Of a stretch of DNA of 64,000 nucleotides, positions 16,729 to 26,137 are shown piece by piece. The stretch is from Gelidibacter sp035515035 (lineage in GTDB: Bacteria > Bacteroidota > Bacteroidia > Flavobacteriales > Flavobacteriaceae), in contig NZ_DATJCA010000152.1 of assembly GCF_035515035.1 (NCBI RefSeq), positions 53,544-117,543 of the forward strand. The letters run 5' to 3'. Below the pieces are notes generated by a model. It was not told where the DNA came from. It did no database searches and saw nothing but the letters and a program-made list of their open reading frames with translations. Both the position numbers and the translations under genes were made by a program. Within the stretch, counting starts at the first letter, position 1. Each line of letters opens with the position of its first letter.

Positions 16729-17883
16729 ATGCAATTCATTAGCGTTTTAGGACAGGAACATCTCAAAAATCATTTAACCCAGAGCGCGGACAATGGACGT
16801 ATTCCACATGCGCAATTGTTTGTGGGTCCAGAAGGATCGGGTACTTTACCAATGGCCATTGCTTATGCACAATACATCCTATGTGGCAATAAGAATTCTG
16901 AAAACAAAGGAGGAAATGATAATTGCAATTTGAAGTTCAAAAACTTCTCCCATCCTGATTTACATTTTGCTTTCCCTGTTGCAACCAACGATAAAATCAA
17001 GAGCCATCCCGTTTCCAATCATTTTATGGAAGAATGGCGACAGCTCCTTAAAGAACAACCTTATGGAAATCTTTTTGATTGGTACCGCATGCTGGGCATT
17101 GATAACAAACAAGGACAAATAGGTGTTGATGAAGCTTTGAACATTGTCAAATCCCTTTCATTAAAATCCTATGAAGGTGGTTATAAAATCATGGTGATTT
17201 GGATGGCAGAAAAAATGAATACCGCTGCCGCCAATAAACTCTTGAAACTTATTGAGGAACCACCGTCAAAAACCGTTTTTATCCTTATTGCTGAAGATGA
17301 AGGACAGATTATCAATACCATTAGATCGCGATGTCAAGTACTCAATTTTCCGCCGTTGGCTGACGCCGTTTTAACGGAAGCCCTCAAGAAAAACTACCAG
17401 TTAGACCAGGAGACCGCCACAAAAATTGCCCGGCAGTCTAACGGCAACTATAATAAAGCTTGCGATTTAGTCTATCAGGACTCTGAAGACATACAATTTG
17501 AAGAATGGTTTGTGTTTTGGATCCGAAGCGCGTTTAAGGCGAAAGGCAATAAAAGCGCCATCCACGATTTGATCAGTTGGAGTGAACAAGTTGCAAAAAC
17601 CGGTCGGGAGACACAAAAGCAATTTTTGCAATTTTGCCTCGATTTTTTCAGGCAGGCCCTTTTACTGAATTATAATGCCCACCAATTGGTATTTATAGAA
17701 CCTAAAACCAAAAACTTTAAACTTGAAAATTTCGCGCCTTTTGTGCACGAAGGCAATATTATGGAGATCAGCCAAGAGCTTCAAGATGCTATTTATCATA
17801 TTGAACGCAACGGAAATTCCAAAATTATATTAACCGATCTCTCAATTAAGTTGACCCGTTTATTACATAAAAGAGCCAGTTAA
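16729..17883 (+). CDS. holB: DNA polymerase III subunit delta' (clamp loader)
   Basis: A 384-residue AAA+ clamp-loader subunit that helps load the beta clamp. It shows the degenerate P-loop region FVGPEGSGTLPMAIA near residues 31-45, a Cys-containing segment (ILCGN to DNCNLKF, about 50-68) in place of the usual zinc-finger region, KLLKLIEEPPSKTVFILIAED (about 169-189) and the SRC segment IRSRCQVL. It is divergent from pgk. Its stop codon lies within the downstream terminator hairpin. Confidence 0.92.
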   Translation: MQFISVLGQEHLKNHLTQSADNGRIPHAQLFVGPEGSGTLPMAIAYAQYILCGNKNSENKGGNDNCNLKFKNFSHPDLHFAFPVATNDKIKSHPVSNHFMEEWRQLLKEQPYGNLFDWYRMLGIDNKQGQIGVDEALNIVKSLSLKSYEGGYKIMVIWMAEKMNTAAANKLLKLIEEPPSKTVFILIAEDEGQIINTIRSRCQVLNFPPLADAVLTEALKKNYQLDQETATKIARQSNGNYNKACDLVYQDSEDIQFEEWFVFWIRSAFKAKGNKSAIHDLISWSEQVAKTGRETQKQFLQFCLDFFRQALLLNYNAHQLVFIEPKTKNFKLENFAPFVHEGNIMEISQELQDAIYHIERNGNSKIILTDLSIKLTRLLHKRAS

Positions 17884-17898
17884 AAACTGGCTCTTTTT
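17869..17898. terminator. terminator overlapping the holB stop, shared with the ompH-like gene
   Basis: AAAGAGCCAGTT pairs with AACTGGCTCTTT across a 3-base loop, followed by further Ts. The holB stop (17881-17883) lies in the loop region. The minus-strand side also ends in a T run, so it can serve the convergent OmpH-like gene. Confidence 0.8.
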
Positions 17899-17923
17899 GA
17901 ATATTAATTTTATTACTCAAGAA

Positions 17924-18439
17924 TTAATCCTTCTTTTTCTCAGCGTTAAGAGCTTCCAAAATATCTTTGGTCAAATCTTGACTTTCTTTTCCGTACATGA
18001 CACTACCAGCTTCATTACTTCCTAAAATAAAAGAATAACCATTCTTTTGTCCGTAATCTTTAACAAAACTTCTAATGTCTTTAATGAGTGTGTCTATTTG
18101 AGATTGGCTTTTCTTTTGGATTTGTTGTTCTTCCATTTGAAACTGCTGCTGAAAACGTTGGTACTGTTGTGCCAAAGCTTGGTACTCCTCTTGAGAGCTT
18201 TTTTGAACCATTTGTGGGTCCTTTTTTTGCATTTCTGCAGCTAAAGTTTGAAAAGATTGACCGATACTATCTACTTTTCTATTAAACGCATCAATTTCAA
18301 CTTGAAATTTTGCCTCAATATCTTTTTTCTTCTGGTAATCATTAATCAATTTGCTATTATCAACAAATCCAATTTTTGTTTGCTCCTGACATGATGATAA
18401 CACCACTAAAGTTAATAGAGCGATAAAACCTTTTTTCAT
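17924..18439 (-). CDS. OmpH/Skp-like periplasmic chaperone, predicted lipoprotein
   Basis: A 171-residue protein of the OmpH (Skp) family, chaperones that hold unfolded outer-membrane proteins. It has a signal peptide with lipobox LSSC (Cys about residue 17), IGFVDNSKLINDYQKKKDIE as the usual OmpH start, and a long charged/Gln-rich helical middle that would form the tentacles. A longer reading from a TTG at 18481 is possible, but the ATG at 18439 places the signal peptide correctly. The lipid anchor differs from soluble proteobacterial Skp but is common in Bacteroidota. Confidence 0.82.
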   Translation of the reverse strand: MKKGFIALLTLVVLSSCQEQTKIGFVDNSKLINDYQKKKDIEAKFQVEIDAFNRKVDSIGQSFQTLAAEMQKKDPQMVQKSSQEEYQALAQQYQRFQQQFQMEEQQIQKKSQSQIDTLIKDIRSFVKDYGQKNGYSFILGSNEAGSVMYGKESQDLTKDILEALNAEKKKD

Positions 18440-18463
18440 TTTTATGTTTTTAAAATTTTGATG

Positions 18464-18471
18464 CAAATGTA
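18464..18471 (-). promoter_or_regulatory. -7 element for the ompH-like gene
   Basis: Minus-strand TACATTTG, an exact TAnnTTTG match, lies 24 bp upstream of the ATG at 18439. This supports that start over the upstream TTG, which would lie upstream of the promoter element. Confidence 0.45.
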
Positions 18472-18649
18472 ATAAAGTCAATGTGAATTTTAATAAAATA
18501 TATAGTATAGTTTAAACTAATCGAAATAAAGAAGTGCATTAGTTTTGTCGATAAGAAACTGCCCTTTCAGGAGTGATTTAAGAAGGCTTTAATAAAAAGC
18601 ATAGATAAATCCCATTAAAGATTAAAAGCCTTTCTTAAAACGGCTAAAT

Positions 18650-19522
18650 TCACGTATTTTGCTGCTTTAAGACATAAATTAGGGAAGAATACTCACTTGT
18701 GCGCGCCGCTTTCCAATTCGATCGACATCCATTCCAAAATCCCTTGAAATAATTCATTCTCCCAAACTTATATTTCTCGGAAAGCAAACTTACATAAAAC
18801 GCATCAAATTTCATTGGAGTTGTTTTAATCAATTTCATTTCCACGCCATTTGCCAATCTCTTTATTGACTCTTGACTAAAATGCCAAAGATGTCGGGGGA
18901 CATCATAAGCGGCCCAAAACTCTTTATATAATTGCGCATCATAACTTTTAAAATTAGGAACCGCAATGATCAAAACACCATTCGGTTTTAATAATTTATT
19001 AAACAAGGAAAAGTGGGCCTCAAGTTCTGGTAAATGTTCCAGCACATGCCACAAGGTAATGACGTCAAAACTTTGCGGTTTGAGATTGAAAAGTTGTTCA
19101 CTATCAAAAACAGATTGGTTTGTTTTTTGATTGGCAATTGCCCTCGCCTGCTCATTGGGTTCTATTCCTGTTATGGCCCAACCAGACTCAAGAGCTACTT
19201 GCAGAAAATCGCCAGTGCCACAGCCTACATCCAATAGAGATTTTGTATTTTTTGAAACGGAATTGATAAGTCTAATCTTTCGTTTTAAAGCGATCCCTTT
19301 TACAAGGTGATATACTTTTTCAAAGACATTCCGTTTACTGTCTGTATGCGAAATATAATCGTCGCTTTTATAATAATCCGGCAATCTATCTTTAGAAGGT
19401 TGTGGAAATGTTTCGAGCATTTCAAATGCGCCATTATATAATAACTCAAAACTTTCCTGAGAAACAGAGTGATCCTTAACTGTGATATAGGTTTTTTTTT
19501 GCAATTGACTTGACACGTTCAA
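18650..19522 (-). CDS. class I SAM-dependent methyltransferase
   Basis: About 290 residues, with a SAM-binding motif LLDVGCGTGDFLQVA near residues 90-104 and the Methyltransf_23-type WHVLEHLPELEAHF near 153-166. The N-terminal HSVSQESFELL resembles the leader of Bacteroidota methyltransferases that follow mnmG/ybeY, and the substrate is unknown. No ATG lies near the homologous N-terminus. The reading used here begins at TTG (19522), with GTG (19516) and another TTG (19504) as alternatives. A run of nine A residues (19492-19500, minus sense) follows the last of these, so a lost or gained base is conceivable. Confidence 0.78.
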   Translation of the reverse strand: MNVSSQLQKKTYITVKDHSVSQESFELLYNGAFEMLETFPQPSKDRLPDYYKSDDYISHTDSKRNVFEKVYHLVKGIALKRKIRLINSVSKNTKSLLDVGCGTGDFLQVALESGWAITGIEPNEQARAIANQKTNQSVFDSEQLFNLKPQSFDVITLWHVLEHLPELEAHFSLFNKLLKPNGVLIIAVPNFKSYDAQLYKEFWAAYDVPRHLWHFSQESIKRLANGVEMKLIKTTPMKFDAFYVSLLSEKYKFGRMNYFKGFWNGCRSNWKAARTSEYSSLIYVLKQQNT

Positions 19523-20023
19523 TGGAATGATTTAGATTGATTTCAAGTGAGCGAAAATAATCAATAGCTTAGATCTATTCCAAGAATCAATCAATACTTT
19601 TCACCAAGAAATCTTATGAAAGGCTTCTCACCTCTTCATCTCAAAACAACAGAAAGCAGATAACGCGGATTCATTATGATGTTCATGATAGGTTTTCTTG
19701 CGAAAATACTCCCAACTAGAAACTATCGAGCTTCAGTCTGTTCACTTCGCTTTAGAGAATAAGGTCAATCTTACACAAATGACCATAGTTTGTAAATCCA
19801 TAATTTAATTCAAGCTTAGTGAAAATCTGTTTCGTTGAATAGCCAAAAAAACAACAGCAAACACATCATTATTCATGATAGGTTCGTGGCTAAAAAACAT
19901 ATTGAAACCGAAGTAGCAGTAACAAATTTTAAGGCTTAACCTTTATCTAAAAAATTTAAAATTACAATTAATCATTATAAATACTCGCACGTTCCACGTG
20001 GAACATATAGCACTTGTAAAAAC
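19523..20023. repeat. 501-bp gene-free spacer with an imperfect direct repeat
   Basis: No gene was found here. Two stretches about 190 bp apart (19643-19694 and 19846-19884) share AAAACAACAG near their starts and end in an identical TTCATGATAGGTT (19682-19694 and 19872-19884). The spacer also holds a parS-like palindrome at 19991-20004, just after mnmG. The origin and role of the repeat pair are unknown. Confidence 0.5.
19991..20004. other. parS: parS-like palindrome downstream of mnmG
   Basis: GTTCCACGTGGAAC is a perfect 14-bp palindrome matching the core of the bacterial parS consensus TGTTnCACGTGnAACA bound by ParB. The outermost 16-mer position is C instead of T on the left. It lies 19 bp past the mnmG stop. 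A second, perfect site lies just upstream of the same gene. Confidence 0.75.
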
Positions 20024-21895
20024 TTATCGACCCATATATACTAAAAGTACCGAAACATCACTAGGTGTGACACCGCTGATACGGGAAGCTTGTGAAATGG
20101 TTCGAGGACGGATTTTATCCAGTTTTTGCCTTGCCTCAATGCTCATAGATTTCATTTGTGAATAGTCAAAACCATCGGGAATCTTCAAATCTTCCAGACG
20201 ATTAAGCTTGTCAGCATTGTTCTTTTCCTTGTCGATATATCCAGAATACTTGACCTGTATTTCAGCTTGTTCTATGGTTTCCTTATCCAAGTCATGTTCC
20301 AAAATATAAGCATCCACTGTTCTAATTTTCCGCATGTCCTCCATAGAAATGTTCGGACGTGCAAAAACTTTAAACAGCTTTCCGGATTGATTGACTAAAG
20401 CAGAATCATTATCACCTAAAATAGGATTGATATCTTTTGCCTCGACGCTGGTCTGTTTAAAAAATTCAACGAAAGCGTCAGACTTAGAATGCTTTTCCTC
20501 CATCCTTCTCAATCTCTTTTCACTTGCCAATCCAAGTTCATATCCTTTTGGGGTAAGTCTTAAATCGGCATTATCCTGTCTTAGAAGTGTTCTATATTCG
20601 GCGCGCGAAGTAAACATGCGATACGGCTCTTCAGTGCCTTTAGTAATCAAATCATCAATTAACACCCCAATATAAGCCTCATTACGCTTAAGCGTAAACT
20701 CATCTCTTTCCTGAACAAGAAGCGCCGCATTAATTCCGGCCATCAATCCTTGTGAAGCAGCTTCTTCATACCCGGTCGTTCCATTAATCTGTCCAGCAAA
20801 AAACAAGCCTTGGATCAACTTGGTTTCTAACGTGTGTTTCAATTGCGTTGGCGGAAAATAATCATATTCAATAGCATATCCAGGTCTGAAAAACTTTACC
20901 TTTTCAAAACCGACTACAGAACGTAATGCCTTAAATTGGACATCTTCCGGCAGCGATGTAGAAAACCCGTTGACATATACTTCAACGGTGTTCCATCCTT
21001 CTGGCTCCACAAATATTTGATGACGGTCTTTAGTTGCAAACCGATTGATTTTATCTTCAATAGAAGGACAATATCGTGGGCCAGTACTTTTTATTCTGCC
21101 ATTGAACATCGGTGAACGATCAAAGCCTTCGCGGAGCAAATCATGGACCAAAGGGCTCGTAAAGCTCATATGACAATCCCGCTGATGTGTCAAGGGTTTC
21201 GTAATATCCGAATAAGAGAATTTTTCTGGAACTTCATCCCCTGGCTGCACCACCATTTGGGAATAATCCAATGATCTTCCATCAACTCTTGGAGGTGTTC
21301 CGGTCTTCATTCTTCCAGATTCGAATCCCAACTCAACCAGTTGTTCTGTAATTCCTGTTGCCGCTCTTTCTCCTGCTCTGCCGCCACCAAAACTTTTATC
21401 TCCTATATGGATCAATCCATTTAAAAAAGTGCCATTGGTAAGGACCACGGTTTTGGCCTTCACTTCTAGACCCAAAGAAGTTTTGACACCTACAACCTGA
21501 TAGTTTTCCACAAGAAGCCCTGACACCATATCTTGATAAAAATCAAGATTTGGAGTTCGCTCCAACATCAATCGCCAATCTTCAGCAAAACGCATCCGAT
21601 CACTTTGCACTCTTGGGCTCCACATAGCAGGACCTTTAGACTTGTTCAGCATTTTAAATTGGATAGCCGAAGTGTCACTCACGATTCCGCTATAACCACC
21701 TAAGGCATCAATCTCACGCAAAATCTGTCCCTTGGCAATTCCTCCCATAGCAGGATTACAAGACATTTGCGCTATATTTTGAAGATTCATTGTAATTAAT
21801 AATGTAGAGCACCCCATATTGGCCGCCGCAGCTGCAGCTTCACTGCCAGCATGGCCCCCACCAACAACAATTACATCATATACTTTATCAAACAT
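20024..21895 (-). CDS. mnmG: tRNA uridine-5-carboxymethylaminomethyl modification enzyme MnmG (GidA)
   Basis: A 623-residue flavoprotein, full family length. With MnmE it modifies U34 of certain tRNAs. Visible are the FAD-binding VVGGGHAGSEAA (about residues 10-21), CNPAMGGIAKGQILREIDALGG (shown as the CNPAMGGIAKG core near 46), TGTPPRVDGR, GLFFAGQINGTTGYEEAASQ near 370 and the C-terminal SRISGVTPSDVSVLL. In many bacteria mnmG is close to the replication origin. Here it is bracketed by two parS-like sites. It precedes the methyltransferase and follows ybeY/DUF4175 on the same strand. Confidence 0.96.
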   Translation of the reverse strand: MFDKVYDVIVVGGGHAGSEAAAAAANMGCSTLLITMNLQNIAQMSCNPAMGGIAKGQILREIDALGGYSGIVSDTSAIQFKMLNKSKGPAMWSPRVQSDRMRFAEDWRLMLERTPNLDFYQDMVSGLLVENYQVVGVKTSLGLEVKAKTVVLTNGTFLNGLIHIGDKSFGGGRAGERAATGITEQLVELGFESGRMKTGTPPRVDGRSLDYSQMVVQPGDEVPEKFSYSDITKPLTHQRDCHMSFTSPLVHDLLREGFDRSPMFNGRIKSTGPRYCPSIEDKINRFATKDRHQIFVEPEGWNTVEVYVNGFSTSLPEDVQFKALRSVVGFEKVKFFRPGYAIEYDYFPPTQLKHTLETKLIQGLFFAGQINGTTGYEEAASQGLMAGINAALLVQERDEFTLKRNEAYIGVLIDDLITKGTEEPYRMFTSRAEYRTLLRQDNADLRLTPKGYELGLASEKRLRRMEEKHSKSDAFVEFFKQTSVEAKDINPILGDNDSALVNQSGKLFKVFARPNISMEDMRKIRTVDAYILEHDLDKETIEQAEIQVKYSGYIDKEKNNADKLNRLEDLKIPDGFDYSQMKSMSIEARQKLDKIRPRTISQASRISGVTPSDVSVLLVYMGR

Positions 21896-21919
21896 TGTTT
21901 GTTAATTTAAAAATTCGAT

Positions 21920-21935
21920 TGTTCCACGTGGAACA
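21920..21935. other. parS: perfect 16-bp parS-like site upstream of mnmG
   Basis: TGTTCCACGTGGAACA is a perfect 16-bp palindrome fitting the parS consensus TGTTnCACGTGnAACA over its full length. It lies 24 bp upstream of the mnmG start. ParB binding sites cluster around origins, and this is the second site within 2 kb. Confidence 0.85.
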
Positions 21936-22039
21936 TATTCCTTTTCTGATATCAAGAACTAGAAATCAACCTTTAGTAATGGAGCTAACTAATTTCCCTA
22001 AATAGAAAAGTTTGCAAATATACGTTGATTTCCCGATAC

Positions 22040-22450
22040 TTAAGGTAATTTAGATATGTAGTAGTTTTCTTTCGAGCGCATCTCAGCCTCGTCACTCTCG
22101 GTTTTATCCTTGTAGCCGCAATAATGAAGAATTCCATGAATCATGACCCGACTTAATTCGTTTTCAAAAGTAACATCGAAATCCTTCGCATTCTCCTTCA
22201 CTCTTTCAACTGAAATATAAACATCCCCACTGATGAGCTTTCCTAGGGTGTAATCAAAACTTATAATATCGGTCAGAGTATCATGTTCAAGAAACTTAAC
22301 ATTAAGATCTAATAGATAAGCGTCATCGCAAAAAATATAATTGATCTCTCCCTCCCTAAAACCCTCATTGCTTATGGTATCAGAAATCCATTTAGACAAC
22401 TCGTCTTCATTTGGTAATTCAAATTCTGTTTCGTAGTTAAAGCTGATCAT
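22040..22450 (-). CDS. ybeY: endoribonuclease YbeY (rRNA maturation factor)
   Basis: A 136-residue metal-dependent RNase of the UPF0054 family involved in 16S rRNA 3'-end processing and ribosome quality control. The signature HGILHYCGYKD lies near residues 110-120. The first two His ligands are present, while the third (GYDH in E. coli) is replaced by a GYKDKTE stretch, which I recall as common in Bacteroidota. The ATG overlaps the DUF4175 stop (ATGA), so translation is coupled. Confidence 0.92.
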   Translation of the reverse strand: MISFNYETEFELPNEDELSKWISDTISNEGFREGEINYIFCDDAYLLDLNVKFLEHDTLTDIISFDYTLGKLISGDVYISVERVKENAKDFDVTFENELSRVMIHGILHYCGYKDKTESDEAEMRSKENYYISKLP

Positions 22451-25400
22451 TCTCCTTTTTTAAAATAGTCCTGTACCTTTTGTTTATAAATTTGTTGCAA
22501 AGGTAAAGCTTGTCTATTTAATATTTCAGTAGTATTAAAATATTCTTTGGCCGTCGGAATCTGATCATTGGCAGTGTTCTCAAATTGTTTCTTGTTCGTA
22601 TTGGATTCACGCCTATTTTCTTCCCCTTGCATAAAAGTAGCATTGTCCAATTTCAAAAGCTGATGTTGCAAGTTCATCATACGCTGCAAAGTTTGATTGG
22701 TAAAACCCTTATTTATCAAATCCGATTCAATGTTCTCCATTTGTTTTAAGAGCTGCTGTCCCTCACCAGACTTTCCCAATTGCTTTAGTCTGTCCTGTAA
22801 AGCCTGTCGCAATTGTTGCTGTTGCTGATAAATACGATACAACTCACCATTCATCATCTCAGAGGAACCTTCACCCTCTCCCTGCTGATTACCGCCATCG
22901 CCTTCCTTTCCATCCTTGCCAGACTTATTATCCCCCTTTTCGCCATCTTTGCCATCACCATCTTCTTTTCCTTCACCCTCCTTTTCCTTACCTGATTTAC
23001 TTTTTTTAAGCCCTGCTTCCATTTGCTTATTCAGTTCTTCCTGACTCATGATAATATCAGGCAATTGCATACCACCAGAACCGCCACTTTGTCCCTGACC
23101 CTTCCCTGATCCTTCACCTTGTGCAGCATTCATATCAGCTTCCATATTATCCAACACATCACTTAAAAAATTCGCCAGATCATTTGTTGCCGTCATGGTG
23201 TATTGTTGAGTTGCAACGCCTTGGTATAACATGTTTTCAGAAAGTTGTTCCATAGATTTATCAATATTGAAAAACACATCAGTAATCTTGGAATTAACCT
23301 GTTCTGAAAGCTTAGGCTGACGCAGGGATAACGCAAACAAACTATCGTCAATATGCTCGAAATGTTCGCGTAAACTACTTTGTTTTCGTAAAAAACTTCC
23401 GTACTGGTTATGATTGATTTGAATGCTTTTAAATTGATCCATTAAATCTTCTTGCGCAAAGGAAAAAAGTAAAAGATTCTTCAAAATCTGACGTAACATA
23501 GTCGCGTCTTCCTGGATTTGCTGTTGTCCTCCAGACATCATGGATTGAGCCATTTCTGAACTCATCTGTTTCATTTTCTTTGCAGCATTCTTCTGTTTTT
23601 GTTGTGCATCCTTCTGCTTTTGCTCTGCGTTCTTTTGATCATTCTTTTCTTCAGCATCTTCCTTCTTCTGAAGATCCTCCGAGGCATCTTGTTGATCTTT
23701 TTGAATTTCCTTCTCCGCCTCCTTATCCTGTGGCACCTCCAATGGCTTTTTTAAGGCCATGTTCTCTTTTTGTAGTTCTTCCAATTCCTTAAGAAAATCC
23801 TCAAAATTTTTATTTAACTCTTCCTGTTTTTCTTTCGTGTTTGATTCTTTATCTTCTTTGGATAACTGATCTTGTTTGTCAGCTAATCTCTCGAGTTCCC
23901 GCTGCAATTTTTCGGTCTTTATCGCAACATAATAACGTTTGGTCAATTCCAATAACTGCTGTAAGCTCTTCTGTTTATTTTTATTTTGCTTTGCCAATTG
24001 GTCAAGTTTCTCTGTCAACTCTTCTTTTTGGATTTTATCCTGAAGCAGTTCTAGTTCCTTTAAAAGTTTCTCGTCTTTTTGGAGTTGTTCCTCATTGTCC
24101 TTTAACCGCTCTTTCAGCTGTTCCTTAAAGGGATCATTTTCGGTGTTTTCCTTTTGAAAATCTTCCAAATTATCCATAAGTCGCTTATTGAAATTTTGCA
24201 TCATTTCCTCTTGTTGCTTCTGACGCTTGATGAAGTTTTCCAGTTTTTTCCGATCACTGAAATTAAGTTGCTCTTTTTCCTTTTGCGTTCTAGATAACTC
24301 TTCCAATTGCTTCTCCTGAAGTTTCATTTTTTCAAAAGATTGGTCAAGATTCTTGATGGTTTCACTCTGCTCTCTCAGTTGTTTCACCTCCTCTTCATCC
24401 TTAGTGAGTTTTCTATAGGAAAATACGGCGCTTTTTATACTTTTATGGTTATGAATTGCATCATTATCAAATACTTGAAAATACAATTCGTAAGTCATAC
24501 CTTCTTCCAATGGTAAATTATTTGGAAATGCGGTAACAAATTCCTCGAAATTAGATTCACCAATAGGAATGATCTTCACTCCCTTATCAGATTCATTATC
24601 AGTTGTGTAATACACCAATTGTATCTTACTCACTCCATAATCGTCACTAGCCTGACCGTAAAAATAGAGCGATTGATTGTCAATAGTATCTCGTTCAACC
24701 TTGATATTGAGTTCAGGATAAGCGTCTTTAATCACTTGAATACTGTAGGCCAAATTCTCGTAGTCCTTTAGCGATTCATTGCTTGTGGTGATATTATAAT
24801 CCCATTTGGAATACAGTTTTTTGGAAATTTCAAAAGTAGCGTTGGTCTTAAGTTCAAAGTGTAACGTATCCTTTGCATACATGACCACTTGGTTTGTAGC
24901 TCGGGTTTTAATTTTCCAGGTCACGTTAGTCCCTTCCGGGATGGTGGTATTACCGGTACTTTTCAAAACCTCATCCGCTCTGTTGGTATAGGACGGATAA
25001 TTCAAAACCATTTCAAAATTGACCAGGCTTGGGACGTTTATCACATTTAAATGGTAAGCTTTGGACACCACTTTATTGGCAGAAAGTGTAAATGATACTG
25101 GATGTTTCAATTGTGGAAAAACATATTCAAAAGACCCAGGATCGGTTTGCCTCAAAAAATAAGTTTCACCACCGTAATGAATTTGTGCGTTCTCAGGAAC
25201 CACATTTCCTGCGGTTTTAACCATTAATTTAAAGTCCTTATATTCTATGGCTTGAAGCTCCTCATTGACCACAAAAAACTGAAAAGGCGCTGGCGGTTCA
25301 TACGCAGTTTTATAATTAACAACACGTGTATAGCTATCACTGAACCAGTTAAAATGCCCGGTAATAAAGGTCACTAATAAAATCAGGATTGGAATGGCGG

Positions 25401-25869
25401 CATACTTTAGGTACTTTACATTCTTTCTAAAATTAACCGCCATCTTAAAAGGCACAGGTCGAAGTTCAGCAGATTTTTGTTCAATACCCGCCAACAAAAG
25501 TTCAGACTGATCTGAACTATTTTGAAGTTGAAGCACGTTCAACAATTTATCACTCACTTCAGGAAAGTGTTTGCCGATGATCTTGGAGGCTTCTTCATAA
25601 TCGATCCCCTTTTGAAGCTTGAACAATTTTGATAATGGCCACACAATAAACCTGACAAATAAACCCAACTCTACAATTACAAAAGACCAGAATAAAATGG
25701 TTCTTGCCGTTGGATCCAACCATAATACATATTCAATAAACAGTGTGAATAGCAAATACAACAAACCAATGGAAAAAAAGAGAATGCCACCCTTTAGCAG
25801 GTCGTTAGTATAATAACGCCTGATAAATTGTTCTAGTTTGGATTGTATGGTTTTGAAGTTGTTTGACAC
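22447..25869 (-). CDS. DUF4175 family large membrane-anchored coiled-coil protein
   Basis: An 1140-residue protein recognised as DUF4175, a family of unknown function. There are two N-terminal membrane helices (about 26-65) and a third near 151-171, then Ig-like beta domains to about 480. A very long Lys/Glu/Gln coiled-coil follows (about 490-780), then a Gly/Ser/Lys-rich low-complexity tract (about 925-1010) and a C-terminal Gln-rich helix region. It starts at GTG (25869), with no in-frame ATG nearby. Most of it should be periplasmic. It overlaps ybeY and is upstream of mnmG, a conserved flavobacterial order. Confidence 0.8.
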   Translation of the reverse strand: MSNNFKTIQSKLEQFIRRYYTNDLLKGGILFFSIGLLYLLFTLFIEYVLWLDPTARTILFWSFVIVELGLFVRFIVWPLSKLFKLQKGIDYEEASKIIGKHFPEVSDKLLNVLQLQNSSDQSELLLAGIEQKSAELRPVPFKMAVNFRKNVKYLKYAAIPILILLVTFITGHFNWFSDSYTRVVNYKTAYEPPAPFQFFVVNEELQAIEYKDFKLMVKTAGNVVPENAQIHYGGETYFLRQTDPGSFEYVFPQLKHPVSFTLSANKVVSKAYHLNVINVPSLVNFEMVLNYPSYTNRADEVLKSTGNTTIPEGTNVTWKIKTRATNQVVMYAKDTLHFELKTNATFEISKKLYSKWDYNITTSNESLKDYENLAYSIQVIKDAYPELNIKVERDTIDNQSLYFYGQASDDYGVSKIQLVYYTTDNESDKGVKIIPIGESNFEEFVTAFPNNLPLEEGMTYELYFQVFDNDAIHNHKSIKSAVFSYRKLTKDEEEVKQLREQSETIKNLDQSFEKMKLQEKQLEELSRTQKEKEQLNFSDRKKLENFIKRQKQQEEMMQNFNKRLMDNLEDFQKENTENDPFKEQLKERLKDNEEQLQKDEKLLKELELLQDKIQKEELTEKLDQLAKQNKNKQKSLQQLLELTKRYYVAIKTEKLQRELERLADKQDQLSKEDKESNTKEKQEELNKNFEDFLKELEELQKENMALKKPLEVPQDKEAEKEIQKDQQDASEDLQKKEDAEEKNDQKNAEQKQKDAQQKQKNAAKKMKQMSSEMAQSMMSGGQQQIQEDATMLRQILKNLLLFSFAQEDLMDQFKSIQINHNQYGSFLRKQSSLREHFEHIDDSLFALSLRQPKLSEQVNSKITDVFFNIDKSMEQLSENMLYQGVATQQYTMTATNDLANFLSDVLDNMEADMNAAQGEGSGKGQGQSGGSGGMQLPDIIMSQEELNKQMEAGLKKSKSGKEKEGEGKEDGDGKDGEKGDNKSGKDGKEGDGGNQQGEGEGSSEMMNGELYRIYQQQQQLRQALQDRLKQLGKSGEGQQLLKQMENIESDLINKGFTNQTLQRMMNLQHQLLKLDNATFMQGEENRRESNTNKKQFENTANDQIPTAKEYFNTTEILNRQALPLQQIYKQKVQDYFKKGE

Positions 25870-26087
25870 AGATTTGGTAATTTTTTTCGAGGTTTCATTT
25901 TTAAGAGAAATGATCTCATATATAACCTACTAAACTACAATTTTATTTTAATCTGTAAATGCTTAAATTGGATAAGCTTGTGTTAATTAAGAAGAAGAGT
26001 CTAACGAAGATAAAATTATAGTTGAAGTTGCTCGTCTGAATAAAACTGAAACTAGAATACTGAGCTTTAAACTTTGATTGCCAATCC

Positions 26088-26118
26088 TTGAACCTTGAAC
26101 CTGAAAAATCTATCTTTG
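26088..26118 (+). promoter_or_regulatory. gltX promoter (-33 TTG, -7 TATCTTTG)
   Basis: TTG at 26088-26090 and TATCTTTG at 26111-26118 (an exact TAnnTTTG match) are separated by 20 bp, the standard Bacteroidota spacing. The predicted start is near 26124, leaving a leader of about 14 bases before the ATG at 26138. Confidence 0.6.
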
Positions 26119-26137
26119 CAATTCTAAATATAGAAAA

